Below, in pieces: positions 24,734 through 33,712 of a DNA stretch of 64,000 nucleotides. Made by a program: the position numbers and the translations under genes. The stretch spans positions 3,038,001 through 3,102,000 of the forward strand of contig NZ_CP104264.1 of the NCBI RefSeq assembly GCF_025244845.1. The letters run 5' to 3'. The notes under the pieces are model-generated. The model worked only from the letters and a program-made list of their open reading frames with translations. It was not told the origin of the DNA and made no database searches. This stretch comes from Arthrobacter sp. zg-Y1171 (GTDB taxonomy: Bacteria; Actinomycetota; Actinomycetes; Actinomycetales; Micrococcaceae). Position 1 is the stretch's first letter. The number at the start of each line of letters is the position of its first letter.

Positions 24734-26296
24734 ATGGACCTGGATTTCCGGCTTGACTACCGCGCCCTGTCCCAAACCGCTCCGGCCGGGTACTTCATCA
24801 CCCTGGCGGACGGTACCGTGGTGGACGCCAACGGCACGGCGCAGAAATGGATCGGCAAGGCGTTGGAGGACGTCCGCGGCACCAGCTTCCTGAAGCTGCT
24901 GCCCGTGGGTGACCGGATTGTCTACACCACGCACGCCATGCCGCAGTTGGCCTTGAACGCCGCGTTTGCCGAACTCGCCGTCGACCTCCTGGGACCCGAC
25001 GGCCAGCGCATCCCGGTCCTGCTCTCCGCCACCCGTTCCCCCGCGGCCGGCGGGAGGCCCGCCCTTGACCAGGTGGTTGCCTTCTATGCGCACGAGCGCC
25101 GACTGTACGAGCGTGACCTCATTTCGGCCCTGCGCACCGCCGAGGACGCCGAGGCCGCCCGTGCCGAGGCCGAGGCCAGCCTCACCGCCCAGGCAGTGGT
25201 GCTGCAGGAAAAGGATGTGGTGCTGCAGGCCTCTCTGATGGAAAGCCTGCGCAAGGAGTCGATGCTGGAAACCATCCTGAACACCATCCGGGTGGGCGTG
25301 GCGGTCATTGACGAGGACGGCCGCCGCATCCTTACCAATTCCCGCCAGCAGCTCCACGAGCGCCTCGCGGCCCCGTCCTTCACCACCCGCCCCACCGAAG
25401 CGGAGATGTACATTTTCGGGCCGGACCGCACCACACCGATCCCCGTGGACCAGCGCCCGGTGAAGCGGGCAGCCCTCGGCCAGTCCTTCTCGGACCAACT
25501 CGTCTGGTACGGGAACGGTGAGGAGCAGAAGGCGCTGAGCGTCTCGGCCCGCTCCGTCAAGGGCGACGACGACGCCTTCCGCGGTTCCGTGATCGCCTAC
25601 AGCGACGTCACCGGCCTGGTGAACGCCGTGGCGGCGAAGGACGACTTCGTGGCGAATGTGTCCCATGAGCTGCGCACCCCGCTGACCTCGATCATGGGCT
25701 ACCTGGAACTGGCGCTGGACGAAGAAGATGCCATCCCGGCGTATGTGGCCTCCTCGCTGAAGGTGGCGCAGCGGAATTCCGAGAAGCTCCTGCACCTGGT
25801 CTCGGACCTGCTGACCGCCGCGGCCGGCTCCGCCAATGTCCAGCAGGAAGTCACGGACCTCAGCGAACTGGTCCGCTCCGGCATCACCTCCGCCGCACCG
25901 CGTGCCGAAATCAACGCGGTGACCATCGTTGCCGAGGTTCCCGAGACCCTGCCGGCCATGGTCGATCCCAAGCGCATTTCCCAGGTGCTGGACAACCTGC
26001 TCTCCAACGCGGTGAAGTACTCGCCCGACGGCGGCCGGGTGACGGTCAGCGCCTGGCGCGCCGAAACCGGTGCCACCGTCCTTCGGGTAGCGGACTCCGG
26101 CATCGGCATGACCGAGGCCGAGCAGGCGGAGGTCTTCACTAAGTTCTTCCGCTCCGGCACCGCACGCCGGGCGCAGATCCCCGGCGTCGGGCTGGGACTG
26201 GTAATCACCAAGCGGATTGTGGAAGAGCACGGGGGCACCATCGCCATGGAAAGCCAGGCAGGCAAGGGCACTGTCTTTACGGTCACACTGCCCTGA
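24734..26296 (+). CDS. PAS-domain sensor histidine kinase coupled to the RsbQ-like gene
   Basis: The 520-residue cytoplasmic kinase has an N-terminal PAS domain (about 10-115), a heptad-rich coiled coil (about 120-180), a second PAS-like segment (about 180-295), and HisKA with His311 in NVSHELRTPLTS. The HATPase domain follows (LDNLLSNAVKYSPDGG, DSGIGMTE, GVGLGLVITK). There is no membrane segment. The AGGAG for its ATG overlaps the stop of the RsbQ-like gene, indicating translational coupling. No response regulator gene is adjacent. In Bacillus the equivalent partner, RsbP, is a PAS-PP2C phosphatase; here the output is a kinase. Confidence 0.9.
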   Translation: MDLDFRLDYRALSQTAPAGYFITLADGTVVDANGTAQKWIGKALEDVRGTSFLKLLPVGDRIVYTTHAMPQLALNAAFAELAVDLLGPDGQRIPVLLSATRSPAAGGRPALDQVVAFYAHERRLYERDLISALRTAEDAEAARAEAEASLTAQAVVLQEKDVVLQASLMESLRKESMLETILNTIRVGVAVIDEDGRRILTNSRQQLHERLAAPSFTTRPTEAEMYIFGPDRTTPIPVDQRPVKRAALGQSFSDQLVWYGNGEEQKALSVSARSVKGDDDAFRGSVIAYSDVTGLVNAVAAKDDFVANVSHELRTPLTSIMGYLELALDEEDAIPAYVASSLKVAQRNSEKLLHLVSDLLTAAAGSANVQQEVTDLSELVRSGITSAAPRAEINAVTIVAEVPETLPAMVDPKRISQVLDNLLSNAVKYSPDGGRVTVSAWRAETGATVLRVADSGIGMTEAEQAEVFTKFFRSGTARRAQIPGVGLGLVITKRIVEEHGGTIAMESQAGKGTVFTVTLP

Positions 26297-26423
26297 TCCG
26301 GCTTGCGTCGGCACGGATTTTGAGGCCAAATGCACTTTGTGCCATCATCCGAAAGGTAAAAGTCCCTCCCCGCGTGTGTGCACCGGCCAGGGCAGGAAGC
26401 TGCGTCCCGCAGCAATGCGTTGA

Positions 26424-26915
26424 ATGGATTTTTCGGTAATGGCAGAAACCAGCAAGGTGCGCGCAATCGTCCGCCGTCTGGGCTCGTTTTCAGCAGTGGG
26501 CGCCGTCGCCTTCGTGGTTGACGTAGTCCTGTTCAATATTCTCTCTGCCACCCTCGTGCCGGACAGCCCCATCGCCGCCAAGACCATCTCGGTAGCGGCG
26601 GCCACCACCGTTTCGTGGCTGGGCAGCCGTTACGTGACCTTCCGGAAGCTGCGCACCCGGAGCATCCGCAGTGAAACGCTGCTTTTCGCCCTGACCAATC
26701 TGGTGGGGCTGCTTATTTCCACCGGCTGCCTGTTCATCTCCCACTACGTGCTGGATTTCCGCAGCACCTTTGCGGACAACATTTCGGGCAACGTGGTGGG
26801 CATCGGCCTGGGCAATATCTTCCGCTACTTCGCGTACCGGTATGTGGTGTTCAACGGTCCCAGCGACCGCGCGGGGCAACCGGAACCGGAACCGGAAAAC
26901 ACCCGCTCGGTCTAG
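26424..26915 (+). CDS. GtrA-family membrane protein
   Basis: The 163-residue protein has four hydrophobic segments with the GtrA pattern FSAVGAVAFVVDVVLFNIL at the first and FRYFAYRYVVF at the end. GtrA proteins are small membrane proteins linked to movement of polyprenol-linked sugars or to cell-envelope glycosylation. The start may be the ATG at 26424 or that at 26439; neither has a strong binding site. A terminator follows at 26949. Confidence 0.87.
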   Translation: MDFSVMAETSKVRAIVRRLGSFSAVGAVAFVVDVVLFNILSATLVPDSPIAAKTISVAAATTVSWLGSRYVTFRKLRTRSIRSETLLFALTNLVGLLISTGCLFISHYVLDFRSTFADNISGNVVGIGLGNIFRYFAYRYVVFNGPSDRAGQPEPEPENTRSV

Positions 26916-26948
26916 CTGCCCCCCCCCTTTTTCCCCACTGAAGTTCCT

Positions 26949-26982
26949 ACGCCGGCGCATTTCGCGTCGGCGTTATTTGTTG
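26949..26982 (+). terminator. Rho-independent terminator after the GtrA gene
   Basis: A 10-bp stem, ACGCCGGCGC with GCGTCGGCGT (one wobble pair), around ATTTC is followed by TATTTGTTG. Confidence 0.8.
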
Positions 26983-27018
26983 TCCTGCCCCGATTGTGAA
27001 GCAGCTCACTTTTTCGGA

Positions 27019-27048
27019 TTGACAACCGTTGACATTATTGGCGACAAT
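27019..27048 (+). promoter_or_regulatory. Promoter with repeated TTGACA ahead of the DUF6282 operon
   Basis: TTGACA at 27019-27024 is separated by 18 bp from GACAAT at 27043-27048, a plausible vegetative promoter. A second TTGACA at 27029-27034 lies inside the spacer, so the three GACA motifs could also be an operator for a regulator bound at the promoter. Confidence 0.5.
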
Positions 27049-27083
27049 TTGGGCACCAACCGCTCATCAGGCAAGGGAGCCTT

Positions 27084-28049
27084 ATGTCCGACCATCACCA
27101 GCCCTCAGCCCGCGCACGGGACCTAGTCCGGGACGCCTATGACGTCCATGTGCACATTGCGCCGGACGTTATGCGCCGCCGAATTGACGACCTTGATCTA
27201 GCCGCCCGTTTCGCAGAGCTCGGAATGGCCGGATTTGTGCTGAAGTCCCACTACACGCCCACCGCAGAGCGCGCCGCCGTCGTCCGCAAGGTCCACCCGG
27301 GCGTGGATGTCCTCGGAGCCATCACACTCAATGCCTCCGTGGGGGGCCTGAACCCTATCGCCGTGGAGATTGCCGCGCGTGGCGGAGCCCAGTTTGTCTG
27401 GCTGCCCACCGTGGACAGCTCAAACCAGCGGTCCTGCCTCGCCGAAGAACCCGAAGGCGCCACCCCGCCCATGTGGGCCCAGCTGCAGGAGGACCTGCGC
27501 ACCGCCGGAATGGCCGCACCCGCCGTGGAGGTGGAATCCGGCGGCGGGCTGGTCCCGGAGGCCCGCCAGGTCCTGGAGCTGATCGCAAAGCATGACATGA
27601 CGCTTGCCACCGGCCACCTGCACGCCGACGAATCCGGCAGCCTGATTCCGGCAGCCGTGGAGTTGGGCGTGCGCCGGATGGTGATTACCCACCCGGAGTT
27701 CACCTCCCAGCGCATGTTGCTGGATCAGCAGCGGGAGCTGGCCGAGCAGGGTGCACTGCTGGAGCGGTGCCTCACCACTCCCCTCACCGGCAAAGTGTCC
27801 TGGGACCTCTGGTTCTCCAACATCCGCCATGCCGGCCCGGAAAACTCGGTCATCAGCAGTGACCTCGGCCAGCCCTTCAACCCTCCTGTGGAGGACGGGT
27901 TGGCCATCGCCGCGGACCTTTTACTGGCGCAGGATTTCACGGAGGAAGAGGTCCGGCTGATGACTGTGCATAACAGCCGCTGGCTGGCCGGCGCGGACCC
28001 GCTGCCGGATGCCCCGTCCCACCACCGGGGCAAGGTGCAGGCCGTATGA
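27084..28049 (+). CDS. DUF6282-family protein (amidohydrolase/PHP-like), first gene of a transporter operon
   Basis: The 321-residue cytoplasmic protein begins with DAYDVHVHIAPDVMRRRIDD, a metal-binding HxH-type strand as in amidohydrolases. Further histidines occur in order: KSHYTPTAERAA, ATGHLHADESG, RMVITHPEFTSQ. A late acidic segment (VISSDLGQPFNPP) provides the usual aspartate. This order suggests a TIM-barrel metal-dependent hydrolase. Its substrate is unknown. AAGGGAG precedes the ATG. Its stop overlaps the next gene (ATGA), so the enzyme and an SsuABC-type transporter are made together; it probably processes what the transporter imports. Confidence 0.83.
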   Translation: MSDHHQPSARARDLVRDAYDVHVHIAPDVMRRRIDDLDLAARFAELGMAGFVLKSHYTPTAERAAVVRKVHPGVDVLGAITLNASVGGLNPIAVEIAARGGAQFVWLPTVDSSNQRSCLAEEPEGATPPMWAQLQEDLRTAGMAAPAVEVESGGGLVPEARQVLELIAKHDMTLATGHLHADESGSLIPAAVELGVRRMVITHPEFTSQRMLLDQQRELAEQGALLERCLTTPLTGKVSWDLWFSNIRHAGPENSVISSDLGQPFNPPVEDGLAIAADLLLAQDFTEEEVRLMTVHNSRWLAGADPLPDAPSHHRGKVQAV

Positions 28050-28813
28050 GCTCCCTGCTGGAAATCTCCGGGCTGAGCAAGCAGTTCGAGCGCGATGACA
28101 CCGCCACCGTTGCCCTGCGGGACTTTGACCTCTCCATCGAGGAAGGCACATTCGTCAGCATCCTCGGCCGCAGCGGCTGCGGGAAATCCACCATGCTGAA
28201 CCTGCTCTCCGGGCTTACCCGGCCCAGTTCGGGAACCGTCCATTACCAGGGCGCGGTGCTGAACGGCCCCAACGTGGACATCGGCTACCTGACCCAGTCG
28301 GACACGCTTATGCCGTGGCGCGACGTCGTTCGCAACGTCGAAATGCCGCTGGAAATCCGCGGTGAATCCAAGGAGAAGCGCCGGGAGGTGGCGCAGTCAC
28401 TCATAGCCAAGGTCGGACTGACCGGATTCGAGAACCACTATCCCCGGGAACTCTCCGGCGGAATGCGGCGCCGGGCCAGCCTGGCCCGAATGCTGGCAGG
28501 GGCACCGAAGACCCTCCTGATGGACGAACCCTTCGGAGCGCTGGATGCACAGCTGCGCAACGAACTCCAGGAAGAGCTGCTGCGGTTGTGGCAGGGCTCC
28601 GGGCAGACGGTGGTTTTTGTCACCCATGACATCGAGGAGGCCCTCCTCCTCGGCGACCGCGTGGTGGTCCTGGGCCAGCTCGGCCGGATCCTGCTGGATG
28701 AGCCGATCAATATTCCGCGTCCCCGCTCGGTGGATGAAACCCGGATCGACCCCACATTCGTGGCGCTGCACAAGAAGCTTGCTGCCGCCCTCAAGGAAGG
28801 ATCCACGGCATGA
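28046..28813 (+). CDS. ABC transporter ATP-binding protein, SsuB/TauB type
   Basis: This 255-residue ATPase has Walker A GRSGCGKST (about 40), the Q-loop in YLTQSDTLMPWRDV, signature LSGGMRRRASLAR, Walker B TLLMDEPFGALD and the switch His in FVTHDIEEA. These match the nitrate/sulfonate/taurine importer class. It overlaps the genes on both sides by 4 bp (ATGA), consistent with one translationally coupled operon. The DTLMPWRDVVRN segment is typical of pyrimidine-precursor and sulfonate importers. Confidence 0.92.
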   Translation: MSSLLEISGLSKQFERDDTATVALRDFDLSIEEGTFVSILGRSGCGKSTMLNLLSGLTRPSSGTVHYQGAVLNGPNVDIGYLTQSDTLMPWRDVVRNVEMPLEIRGESKEKRREVAQSLIAKVGLTGFENHYPRELSGGMRRRASLARMLAGAPKTLLMDEPFGALDAQLRNELQEELLRLWQGSGQTVVFVTHDIEEALLLGDRVVVLGQLGRILLDEPINIPRPRSVDETRIDPTFVALHKKLAAALKEGSTA

Positions 28814-29703
28814 GCGCTGCATCCGCGGCCGAGCCGGCGCTGCCGGCGGCAACCGCACCGGGAACAGGCCGGGTACCGCCGCTGGCGGCCGGATCCGGTC
28901 CCGTCAAGGAAAACCTGAACCGCACGTGGTGGGACAAGTTCGGCCACTCAACCATCGTCTGGGGCCTGCGTGCGGCAGTACTGGTGGCCTTCCTGGCCCT
29001 GTGGCAGATCACCGCAGGACCGGTCATCGATATCACCTTCATCAGCAAGCCCAGCCTGATCCTGGAACGGCTGGTGGACTGGATCGCTGACGGCACGCTC
29101 TGGACGCACACCTGGATCACCCTGCAGGAGATCTTGCTCGGGTTCTTCTTCGGAGCCCTTGCCGGCGCCCTGGTGGGATACCTGCTGGCCTCCTTCAACC
29201 TGCTCTACCAGGTGCTGGATCCGTTTATGCTCGCCCTGTATTCCATCCCCAAGGTTGCCCTGGCACCGCTGTTCATCGTGTGGTTCGGCATCGGCATGGA
29301 CATGAAGGTGCTGCTGGCAGCCGCCACGGTATTCTTCCTCGTCTTCCTCAACACCGCCGCCGGGGTCCGCGAAGTGGACCGCGGCCTGATCGACGCAGTC
29401 CGGCTGATGGGCGGCAACCGCCGCCATGTCGCCTTCAAGGTCGTACTCCCCTCCTCCATGACCGGCTTCCTCACCGGCTTGAAGGTAGCCATCCCGTATG
29501 CACTGATCGGTGCGGTCATCGGCGAGCTGGTCGCGTCCAACCAGGGACTCGGCTACCTGATCAACGCCTCAGCCGCCCAGTTCGACACTGCCGGCGTCTT
29601 CGCCACCCTGGTGGTGCTCACCATCGTTGCCACCATCCTGAACTCCGGCGTCGCCGTCCTCAGCAAGCGGATCAACCGCTGGAAGCCGCTGGACGAGCAC
29701 TAA
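28810..29703 (+). CDS. ABC transporter permease, SsuC type
   Basis: The 297-residue permease has a hydrophilic N-terminus of about 45 residues, then six membrane segments. The EAA-like loop LIDAVRLMGGNRRHVAFKVVLPSS lies near residue 200, before the last two segments. The cytoplasmic N-terminal extension is longer than usual and Ala/Pro-rich. It is coupled to the ATPase by a 4-bp overlap and followed 26 bp later by the binding protein. Confidence 0.9.
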   Translation: MSAASAAEPALPAATAPGTGRVPPLAAGSGPVKENLNRTWWDKFGHSTIVWGLRAAVLVAFLALWQITAGPVIDITFISKPSLILERLVDWIADGTLWTHTWITLQEILLGFFFGALAGALVGYLLASFNLLYQVLDPFMLALYSIPKVALAPLFIVWFGIGMDMKVLLAAATVFFLVFLNTAAGVREVDRGLIDAVRLMGGNRRHVAFKVVLPSSMTGFLTGLKVAIPYALIGAVIGELVASNQGLGYLINASAAQFDTAGVFATLVVLTIVATILNSGVAVLSKRINRWKPLDEH

Positions 29704-29729
29704 CTCTTCCTCCACAGATTGGAACTCCA

Positions 29730-30773
29730 ATGTTTGAAACGGTTACCCCCTCCAGACGCAGCATGCTCAAGTCGATGCTCGTCCTTCCCGCCATCGCCGC
29801 CGTGCCCGCCCTGGCCTCCTGCGCCAACAACGCGGGCAGCTCCGATCCGGGAGTGCTGAATGTGGGCCAGATCAGCGACTCGATCGCGTTTTTCCCCCTG
29901 TTCGTAGCCGAGCAGGAGGGCTTCTTCACCGCCGAAGGAGTGACCATGGGAGAACGCCCCCGGCTCGGAACGGGTGCCAAGGTGGCCGCCGCCCTGAAAT
30001 CGGGCAGCATCGATCTCGGCGCCGGCGTCATCACCGACGCGTTCAACCTGTACAAGATCGACGACGACGCGAAACTGGTCAGCGGCCTGGTCACCGAGTA
30101 CTACGTGGACGTGGTGGTGGGGAACAACTTTGACGGGCCCTCCGCTGACGCACCGCTCGAGGAACGGATCCAGGCGCTGGTCGGTAAGCAGATCGGCATC
30201 ACCGGACCGGGCAGCGGCACGGAAGCGCTCATGACTTACCTGTTCAAGCAGATCGGCAAGAACGCCCAGACAGATTCCACCATGGTCAACATCGGCAGTG
30301 CCGCCACCGCCGCAATCGGCGCGCTGACCGCCGGCAGGGTGGACGCACTGTGTTTCTTCCAGCCGATCGGACAGCAGGTTGAAACCGCGGGCGAGGGCAC
30401 CATCTACATCTCCCCGACCCGCGGCGATATCGAAACGCTGCGGTCGCCTATCCACGGCGCAGTGTTCAGCACGGGCGCCCAGATCGAGGCCAAACAGGAT
30501 CTCGTGGACGGATTCAACCGGGCACTGGATAAGTCGCTGGCCCTGATCCAGGAAAACCCGGAAAAGGCACGGACCCTCTTGGGCGAGTACCTGAAGGACA
30601 CCCAACCGCAGACCGTCGATGCGCTGGTGGCCCTGCTGCCCAAGGAAATCGCCACCTCCACGAAGGTCACCGAGGAGTCCTACAAAGTGGCATCGGCCTT
30701 CCACACCGAATCCGGGTTGGTGGACGAGGCACCGGACTACGCCGGTTTCGTCCTCGAAACCTCACAGGCATAA
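29730..30773 (+). CDS. ABC transporter substrate-binding lipoprotein, SsuA/NMT1 type
   Basis: The 347-residue protein has a twin-arginine-like start (TPSRRSMLKSM) and a lipobox (PALASC, about residue 31), so it may be exported folded and lipid-anchored. The NMT1-like fold follows: AFFPLFVAEQEGFFTAEGV, GKQIGITGPGSGTEALMTYL and GALTAGRVDALCFFQPIG. NMT1-type binders carry sulfonates, pyrimidine precursors, riboflavin or phthalate; the ligand here is unknown. It ends the four-gene operon, with a strong terminator one base after its stop. Confidence 0.88.
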   Translation: MFETVTPSRRSMLKSMLVLPAIAAVPALASCANNAGSSDPGVLNVGQISDSIAFFPLFVAEQEGFFTAEGVTMGERPRLGTGAKVAAALKSGSIDLGAGVITDAFNLYKIDDDAKLVSGLVTEYYVDVVVGNNFDGPSADAPLEERIQALVGKQIGITGPGSGTEALMTYLFKQIGKNAQTDSTMVNIGSAATAAIGALTAGRVDALCFFQPIGQQVETAGEGTIYISPTRGDIETLRSPIHGAVFSTGAQIEAKQDLVDGFNRALDKSLALIQENPEKARTLLGEYLKDTQPQTVDALVALLPKEIATSTKVTEESYKVASAFHTESGLVDEAPDYAGFVLETSQA

Positions 30774-30805
30774 AAAACCCGGGGCGGTAGGCCGCCCCGG
30801 GTTTT
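30774..30805. terminator. Bidirectional rho-independent terminator
   Basis: A 14-bp perfect stem with A and T runs at its ends (AAAACCCGGGGCGG, loop TAGG, then CCGCCCCGGGTTTT) separates the converging binding-protein and succinate-semialdehyde dehydrogenase genes. Confidence 0.95.
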
Positions 30806-30817
30806 CTGCTGGACCTA

Positions 30818-32206
30818 CTACTTCTTCTGCGGGGTGCGGATCAGCTTCTTGTTGACGAATTCGGCCATGCCGAACCGTCCCAGCTCGCGGCCCACACCGG
30901 AGCGCTTGACGCCGCCGAAGGGCAGGTCTTCCTGCGTGCCGGAGGTGCCGTTGATCCAGACCATGCCGCTTTCCAGCTGGTCGGCGACGTTCAGGGCGCG
31001 GTCTTCGTCGGCGCTGAACACCGCTCCGCCCAGGCCGAACGGGGAGTTGTTGGCCAGTTCAATGGCTTCTTCCTCGCTGGACACCTTGTAGATGACGGCG
31101 GCGGGGCCGAACAGCTCCTCGGAGAACGCCCGCATTTCCGGCGTGACATCGGTCAGCACGGTCGGCTGTACGAAGGCACCCGGGCCGTCGATCAGGCTGC
31201 CGCCGGTGTGCAGGGTTGCACCCTTGTCCACGGCGTCGCGGATCTGCTCCACCAGGCCGTCTGCGGCAGCCTGCGTGGAGAGGGGACCGAAACGGGTTTC
31301 CGGCTGCAGCGGATCGCCGGGTTCAATGGCGGCCATCCGGGCGGTGAACTTCTCCACGAAATCGTCGTAGAGGTCCTCCATCACAATGAAGCGCTTGGCG
31401 GCGTTGCAGGCCTGCCCGCCGTTGCCCATCCGGCCGGCGACGGCGGCCTTGACGGTGGTGTCGAGGTCCTCGGTGTCGAGGACGATGAACGGATCGCTGC
31501 CGCCGAGTTCGAGGACGTACTTCTTCAGGTTCCGGCCGGCCACCTCGGCGACGGCGGAGCCTGCCCGCTCGGAGCCGGTCAGGGACACGCCCTGGATCCG
31601 GGCATCCGCGATGATGTCCGCGGCCTGCTCGTTGGTGGCGAACAGGTTGACGTAGGCACCCTCGGGTACGCCGGCGTCGGCGAAGATCTGTGCCATCGCC
31701 AGGGCGGACTGCGGGCAGTTGTTCGCATGCTTGAGCAGCACGGTGTTGCCGAGCATCAGGTTGGGGCCGGCAAAGCGGGCCACCTGGTAGTACGGGTAGT
31801 TCCACGGCATGATGCCCAGAAGCGCGCCTACGGGCTCGGTGCGGACCACGGCGTTGCCGCCGCCCTTGACGTCGAGCTGCTCGTCAGCCATGAAGCCGGG
31901 GCCCTGGGTGGCGTAGTACTCGTAGATGTTGGCGGAGAGGGCAACCTCATTCTTCGCCTCGCGCAGCGGCTTGCCCATTTCGAGGGCAATCAGCTTGGCG
32001 AGCTCCTCGGCGCGTTCCCGGTACAGTTCCGCAACGCGGGTGATGACCTTGGTGCGGTTCTCCACGGGCTCGTTCCGCCAGCTGGCGAAGGCCTCATGTG
32101 CTGCAGTGACGGCCTGGTTGATTTCGGCGTCGGTGGCTTCAGCGAATTCCTGAAGGGTTTCTCCGGTGGCTGGATTTACGCTCTTGTAAGCACTCATATT
32201 GGCCAC
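30818..32206 (-). CDS. gabD: NAD(P)-dependent succinate-semialdehyde dehydrogenase
   Basis: This 462-residue aldehyde dehydrogenase has the cofactor site [32 protein letters not shown], the base Glu in LELGGSDPF and the catalytic Cys in GQACNAAKR. Such sequences of about 460 residues with [13 protein letters not shown] are annotated as SSADH of the GabD1 type, which oxidise succinate semialdehyde to succinate. The GTG at 32206 has AGGGAG upstream; an ATG three codons later (32197) is the alternative. Substrate assignment is by subfamily only; no GABA transaminase is in the window. Confidence 0.85.
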   Translation of the reverse strand: MANMSAYKSVNPATGETLQEFAEATDAEINQAVTAAHEAFASWRNEPVENRTKVITRVAELYRERAEELAKLIALEMGKPLREAKNEVALSANIYEYYATQGPGFMADEQLDVKGGGNAVVRTEPVGALLGIMPWNYPYYQVARFAGPNLMLGNTVLLKHANNCPQSALAMAQIFADAGVPEGAYVNLFATNEQAADIIADARIQGVSLTGSERAGSAVAEVAGRNLKKYVLELGGSDPFIVLDTEDLDTTVKAAVAGRMGNGGQACNAAKRFIVMEDLYDDFVEKFTARMAAIEPGDPLQPETRFGPLSTQAAADGLVEQIRDAVDKGATLHTGGSLIDGPGAFVQPTVLTDVTPEMRAFSEELFGPAAVIYKVSSEEEAIELANNSPFGLGGAVFSADEDRALNVADQLESGMVWINGTSGTQEDLPFGGVKRSGVGRELGRFGMAEFVNKKLIRTPQKK

Positions 32207-32399
32207 GCTACTCCCTGCAAATCCAGTCTGCGAAAGCCTGGATTTCCGGGACTAAATCCGCGTCGGTTCTTGTTTCAGGGGCTTTGCGGCGCGAATTACC
32301 GCAAAGCGGAGCCGCGGCTGCCGGCAGGCCCTCGGCACCTGTCGGTCCCGGACAGGTCGACGACGGGCCCGGACAGGTCGACGGCGGGCCGACGTCGGC

Positions 32400-33158
32400 T
32401 CAGCGGCGGAGTTTCCAGAACTTCGGCCGCGGCCAGCCCTGGCCCGAGCTTCTCCGGTCCTCCGTGCGCGGACGCCGGCTCAGCCGGACGCTGAACTCCC
32501 CCGGTCCGGGCAGCCGCCACCCGCGGCGGCGGGCCACCGTGCACAGCACGGCGCAGGTGCCGATGGCCACGCCCATGCCCACGTTCTGCAGGCCCAGCTG
32601 ATAGAGGATCACCATTTCGACGGCGGCCACGAGGGCACCGGTGGCGTACAGGGTGTTGCCGCCGAAAATGGCCGGCACCCGGCCCACCACGATGTCGCGG
32701 ATCATGCCGCCGCCCACGGCGGTGACAACACCGATCAGGATGGCCGGCAGCCATTCCAGCCCCAGCCCCAGCGCCTTGGCCGTGCCGGTGGCGGCCCAGC
32801 AGCCCAGTGCGAAGGCGTCGATCACGATGAGGAACCGGTTGGCCCATTTGCCCTTGAGCTCAATGGCATAGGCAATGACGGCTCCGGCGATTGCCGCAAA
32901 GAGATAAGCGGGGTTTGTCAGCGCTACGGGGGTGCCGGCCTGCAGGAGGGTGTCACGCAACACGCCGCCGCCCAACGCCGAGGTGAGCGCCAGGACCAGG
33001 AAACCCACCGGGTCCATCCGCAGCTGCCGCGCGACCGCGCCGCCGAGGACTCCGTTCGCCAGCACCCCGGCGAGATCGACGGCGTCGAACACCGCCCTCG
33101 GGTCGAAAAGATCCACGCCGCTCCTGCTGTTTCCGTTGCCCGTTCTGCCGCCGTTCAT
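32400..33158 (-). CDS. Trimeric intracellular cation (TRIC) channel-family protein
   Basis: The 252-residue membrane protein carries two UPF0126/TRIC repeats of three membrane segments each, with the repeated glycine motif ALGGGVLRDTLL (about 62) and AVGGGMIRDIVVG (about 149). Bacterial TRIC proteins form homotrimeric monovalent cation channels. The C-terminal 40 residues are basic and Pro/Arg-rich, longer than in most relatives. The ATG at 33158 has only a weak binding site; frames further upstream lose coding character. Confidence 0.87.
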   Translation of the reverse strand: MNGGRTGNGNSRSGVDLFDPRAVFDAVDLAGVLANGVLGGAVARQLRMDPVGFLVLALTSALGGGVLRDTLLQAGTPVALTNPAYLFAAIAGAVIAYAIELKGKWANRFLIVIDAFALGCWAATGTAKALGLGLEWLPAILIGVVTAVGGGMIRDIVVGRVPAIFGGNTLYATGALVAAVEMVILYQLGLQNVGMGVAIGTCAVLCTVARRRGWRLPGPGEFSVRLSRRPRTEDRRSSGQGWPRPKFWKLRR

Positions 33159-33181
33159 TCTACGTGGCTGCGGGCCCGGAA

Positions 33182-33246
33182 AATCCTGCGGTCTGTGCAA
33201 ATCCCTCCGCTGCGCAGCGGAGGAATTCACCCAAACCGCAGGGATT
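33182..33246. repeat. Nested inverted repeats in a gene gap
   Basis: A perfect 20-bp palindrome (CCTCCGCTGC/GCAGCGGAGG, 33204-33223) sits inside an outer pair, AATCCTGCGGT (33182-33192) with ACCGCAGGGATT (33235-33246), which pairs with a one-base bulge. There is no T tract. It lies between two minus-strand genes in the 168-bp gap 33159-33326. Confidence 0.7.
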
Positions 33247-33326
33247 CAGACAAACCACGGGTTTTACAGCCGGCGGCGGAATGAACCGGAAGCCACCGTG
33301 ACAAATACCAACGGGGCTAAACGGGA

Positions 33327-33614
33327 TCAGCCGTCCCCCGGCGGATAGTCCTCGTCACTCCCCGGTACGTCTGCTTTCTGTTCCAGGATGTCGGCCTCGG
33401 ACCCGTCCGGGTGGATTTCACCTTCCGGTCCGGCGTCGCCTGCGCCCGGAACTGCGGGAATGTCCTGCTCAATGCCGTCCGCCTCGGAACCGTCCCGGTG
33501 GATTTCACCTTCCGGTCCGGCGTCGCCTGCACCGGGAACCGCGGGCAGTGACTGCTCGGCCCGGTCACCCTCCGAACCGTCGGGAATTACCGGTTGGTCA
33601 GCGTCCTTACGCAT
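33327..33614 (-). CDS. Small acidic protein with 29-residue tandem repeats
   Basis: The 95-residue protein is strongly acidic and built of a repeated unit of about 29 residues, DGSEADGIEQDIPAVPGAGD followed by AGPEGEIHP, present twice in full and once in part. The repeat is also nearly exact in DNA (87-bp period; 33412-33461 and 33499-33548 match closely), so copy number may change by slippage or recombination. GGAGG 7 nt before the ATG supports expression. The sequence predicts an unstructured cytoplasmic protein. No family was recognised. Confidence 0.72.
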   Translation of the reverse strand: MRKDADQPVIPDGSEGDRAEQSLPAVPGAGDAGPEGEIHRDGSEADGIEQDIPAVPGAGDAGPEGEIHPDGSEADILEQKADVPGSDEDYPPGDG

Positions 33615-33712
33615 ATGCGTGCCTCCAATGCAGGTTGCCGTGGCCGCCGGGGCGGCTTCCGTCCCTTCTGTCTATCACCGAAGCCGCCCAGTAGAAATAG
33701 CCTGCGGACGGG

